A stretch of 43,636 bases of DNA from DASRRB01 sp036732755. Its GTDB lineage: Bacteria; Planctomycetota; B15-G4; SIAN01. The notes beneath the pieces are model-generated. The model saw only the letters and a list, made by a program, of their open reading frames with translations, was not told the DNA's origin and searched no databases. Positions 42,459 to 43,636 of the stretch are shown here, in pieces (within the stretch, counting starts at the first letter, position 1; each line of letters opens with the position of its first letter). Where the stretch lies: the NCBI GenBank assembly GCA_036732755.1, contig DAINBU010000029.1:1-43636 (forward strand), written 5' to 3'. The position numbers were made by a program, and so were the translations under genes.

Positions 42459-43636
42459 TCAGCGTACGAGCTCGACCGCCTCGCTCAGCTCGATCCCCTG
42501 CGGCGCGCCGGCGTCGACGACGGCCAGCTGCAGGAAAAGGTCGAAGCTCCCGCCGGCGCCCTGGCCGGTGGCGAGGATCTGCCCGTCGACGTCGGTCGTG
42601 GTCGCGAGGATCCAGGCCGGCGGATAGGGGACGAGGTGGCCGCCGCGGTAGTCGAGGCCGGTGCTGTCGGAACCGATGAAGGCGAGCGCGAAGGCGCTCG
42701 GCGCCGCGTAGCGCGCGACGATCTGGACGGTCTCCCCGACGTCGAGCCCGCCCGAGATCGCGAGGTCGGGGAAGACGCCGTCGCCGCCCGCCAGCCCGAA
42801 GCCCAGCCGCGTGCCGAGCGCCGGACCCGACGGCGCGCGCACCGTGATGTCGAAGTGGTCGAATCCGGGGCCGGCGCGGAACTCCGACACGAGCGCGCGG
42901 CAGGCGTCGGCGGGCGGCGCGTCGGAGTCGAACCAGAAGTTGTAGAGGGTGTTCCACTCGACCGGATTCGCGGTCGTCGACCACTCGATCTCCGCCGCCT
43001 TCACCGTGAACGTCCAGTCGTTGGTCGCGTCGGCGTCGATGTCGCGGAAGCCGGCGTTGGCCACGTGGGCACCGGGGACGACGGGCAGCCGGAACGACGC
43101 GATGCCGCGCGAGTTGTCCCGATTGTGCATGGCGTATTCATAGTGGTAGACGCCCTGGGAGTCGGGGCCGGTCACCACGGACGCGATGTAGACGCGGCCG
43201 TCCTCCCCGTTGTTGTTGTTGGAGCGGACCTGCGCGCCGGTCCACGCCTTCAGGATCGACCCGTGGAACAGCCCCGGCACGAGCGTGAGGTCCCAGTTCG
43301 ACCCGTTCCAGCTCGGCGTGAACTGGCGCGTCCCGTAGCTGTCGGGGCGCACGTCGTCGGGCTCGCCGTAGATCAGGTAGGCGCTCGAGAAGTAGTAGTT
43401 GGCGCCGGCCACGCCGAGGTCGGCGTCGCTCACCTGGCAGCGATTCTTCACGTCGTCGAACGCCGCGATCTGGGCGAAGGTGAGGCTGCGCACCCCGTCG
43501 CAGTCGTCGGGCGGCCCGACGTCGGGGTCGCCGTGGTCGAGGTAGGAGCAGGCCGCGTCCCAGGTGCCGCGCCAGGGGTTGAGCTTCTCGGGCGGGCCGA
43601 GCCAGTAGCGGTCGCCGTTGGAATTGGTGTCGTAGG
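42459..43636 (-). CDS. Secreted protein of unknown function, 5' end outside window
   Basis: The frame is open to the right edge, so the true start lies beyond it (an internal GTG at 43493 is not the start). The visible 392 residues have polar, beta-rich sequence without a membrane segment, including SNGDRYWLGPP, a Cys pair (VGPPDDCDGV and NRCQVS), LVPGLFHGSILKAWTGAQVR, and IASVVTGPDSQGVYHYEYAM. The last 130 residues look like an immunoglobulin-like or lectin-like beta-sandwich tail. No family is recognised. It lies 22 bp upstream of the polyferredoxin gene and may be cotranscribed with it. Confidence 0.7.
   Translation of the reverse strand, partial: YDTNSNGDRYWLGPPEKLNPWRGTWDAACSYLDHGDPDVGPPDDCDGVRSLTFAQIAAFDDVKNRCQVSDADLGVAGANYYFSSAYLIYGEPDDVRPDSYGTRQFTPSWNGSNWDLTLVPGLFHGSILKAWTGAQVRSNNNNGEDGRVYIASVVTGPDSQGVYHYEYAMHNRDNSRGIASFRLPVVPGAHVANAGFRDIDADATNDWTFTVKAAEIEWSTTANPVEWNTLYNFWFDSDAPPADACRALVSEFRAGPGFDHFDITVRAPSGPALGTRLGFGLAGGDGVFPDLAISGGLDVGETVQIVARYAAPSAFALAFIGSDSTGLDYRGGHLVPYPPAWILATTTDVDGQILATGQGAGGSFDLFLQLAVVDAGAPQGIELSEAVELVR

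Overview
The window is a very GC-rich, gene-dense bacterial chromosome piece, probably from a metagenome-assembled or draft genome, since a 10-N gap breaks one gene at 15339-15348. No rRNA, tRNA, CRISPR array, transposase or phage gene was seen. The best guess is a planctomycete (Planctomycetota). Reasons: many secreted beta-propeller proteins, a sulfatase, a planctomycete-style C-terminal beta-sandwich tail (ending in a 'GYAFTDGLALTLGI'-like segment), two ECF42 sigma factors with YCII/DGPF partners, and large secreted proteins with carboxypeptidase-regulatory-like repeats. No phylogenetic marker is present, so this is an inference.

Layout. (1) 1-3949, minus strand: a three-subunit amino-acid/opine/hydroxyproline dehydrogenase-like flavoenzyme (2Fe-2S, FAD/NAD plus BFD-like, and DAO subunits), followed by an XRE-TOBE regulator and a ModA-like molybdate-binding lipoprotein cut by the window edge. 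(2) 4192-10333, plus strand: alpha/beta hydrolase, tiny lipoprotein, coiled-coil/zinc-ribbon protein, secreted transglutaminase-like protein, a 909-aa membrane-anchored protein, and a PqiC-like lipoprotein. (3) 10365-18332: M23 peptidase, arylsulfotransferase-like propeller, secreted glutathione peroxidase, two secreted proteins, a gap-broken membrane methyltransferase, a cupin and a 682-aa secreted protein. (4) 18392-23203: two separate ECF42 sigma/YCII operons, one also with DUF1579, around a glyoxalase/zinc-ribbon fusion. Each operon is preceded by a near-identical TGTCGA-N17-CGWC promoter, which suggests autoregulation. (5) 23381-26213, plus strand: nucleotidyltransferase-like protein, TIGR04222-type membrane protein with a Cys/Gly/Ser-rich tail, and a DUF692/MNIO-family enzyme, all overlapping. 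This looks like a peptide-tail modification system and is the most interesting locus here. (6) 26227-31256, minus strand: small membrane protein, sulfatase, NHL propeller, HExxH protease-like protein. (7) 31364-38936: a PQQ-type sugar dehydrogenase on plus, then on minus an erythromycin-esterase-like protein, a YeeE/TusA sulfur transporter fusion, an exported rhodanese, a transglutaminase-like protein with Ca-binding repeats, and a ketopantoate-reductase-like enzyme. (8) 39157-43636: a secreted seven-repeat propeller, a FixG/NapH-like polyferredoxin fused to TPRs, and a secreted protein cut by the right edge.

Translational coupling by ATGA/GTGA overlaps is common (545-548, 2292-2295, 3677-3680, 4914-4917, 19654-19657, 24136-24139, 25086-25089) and was used to choose several GTG starts. 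No gene-free stretch exceeds about 250 bases.
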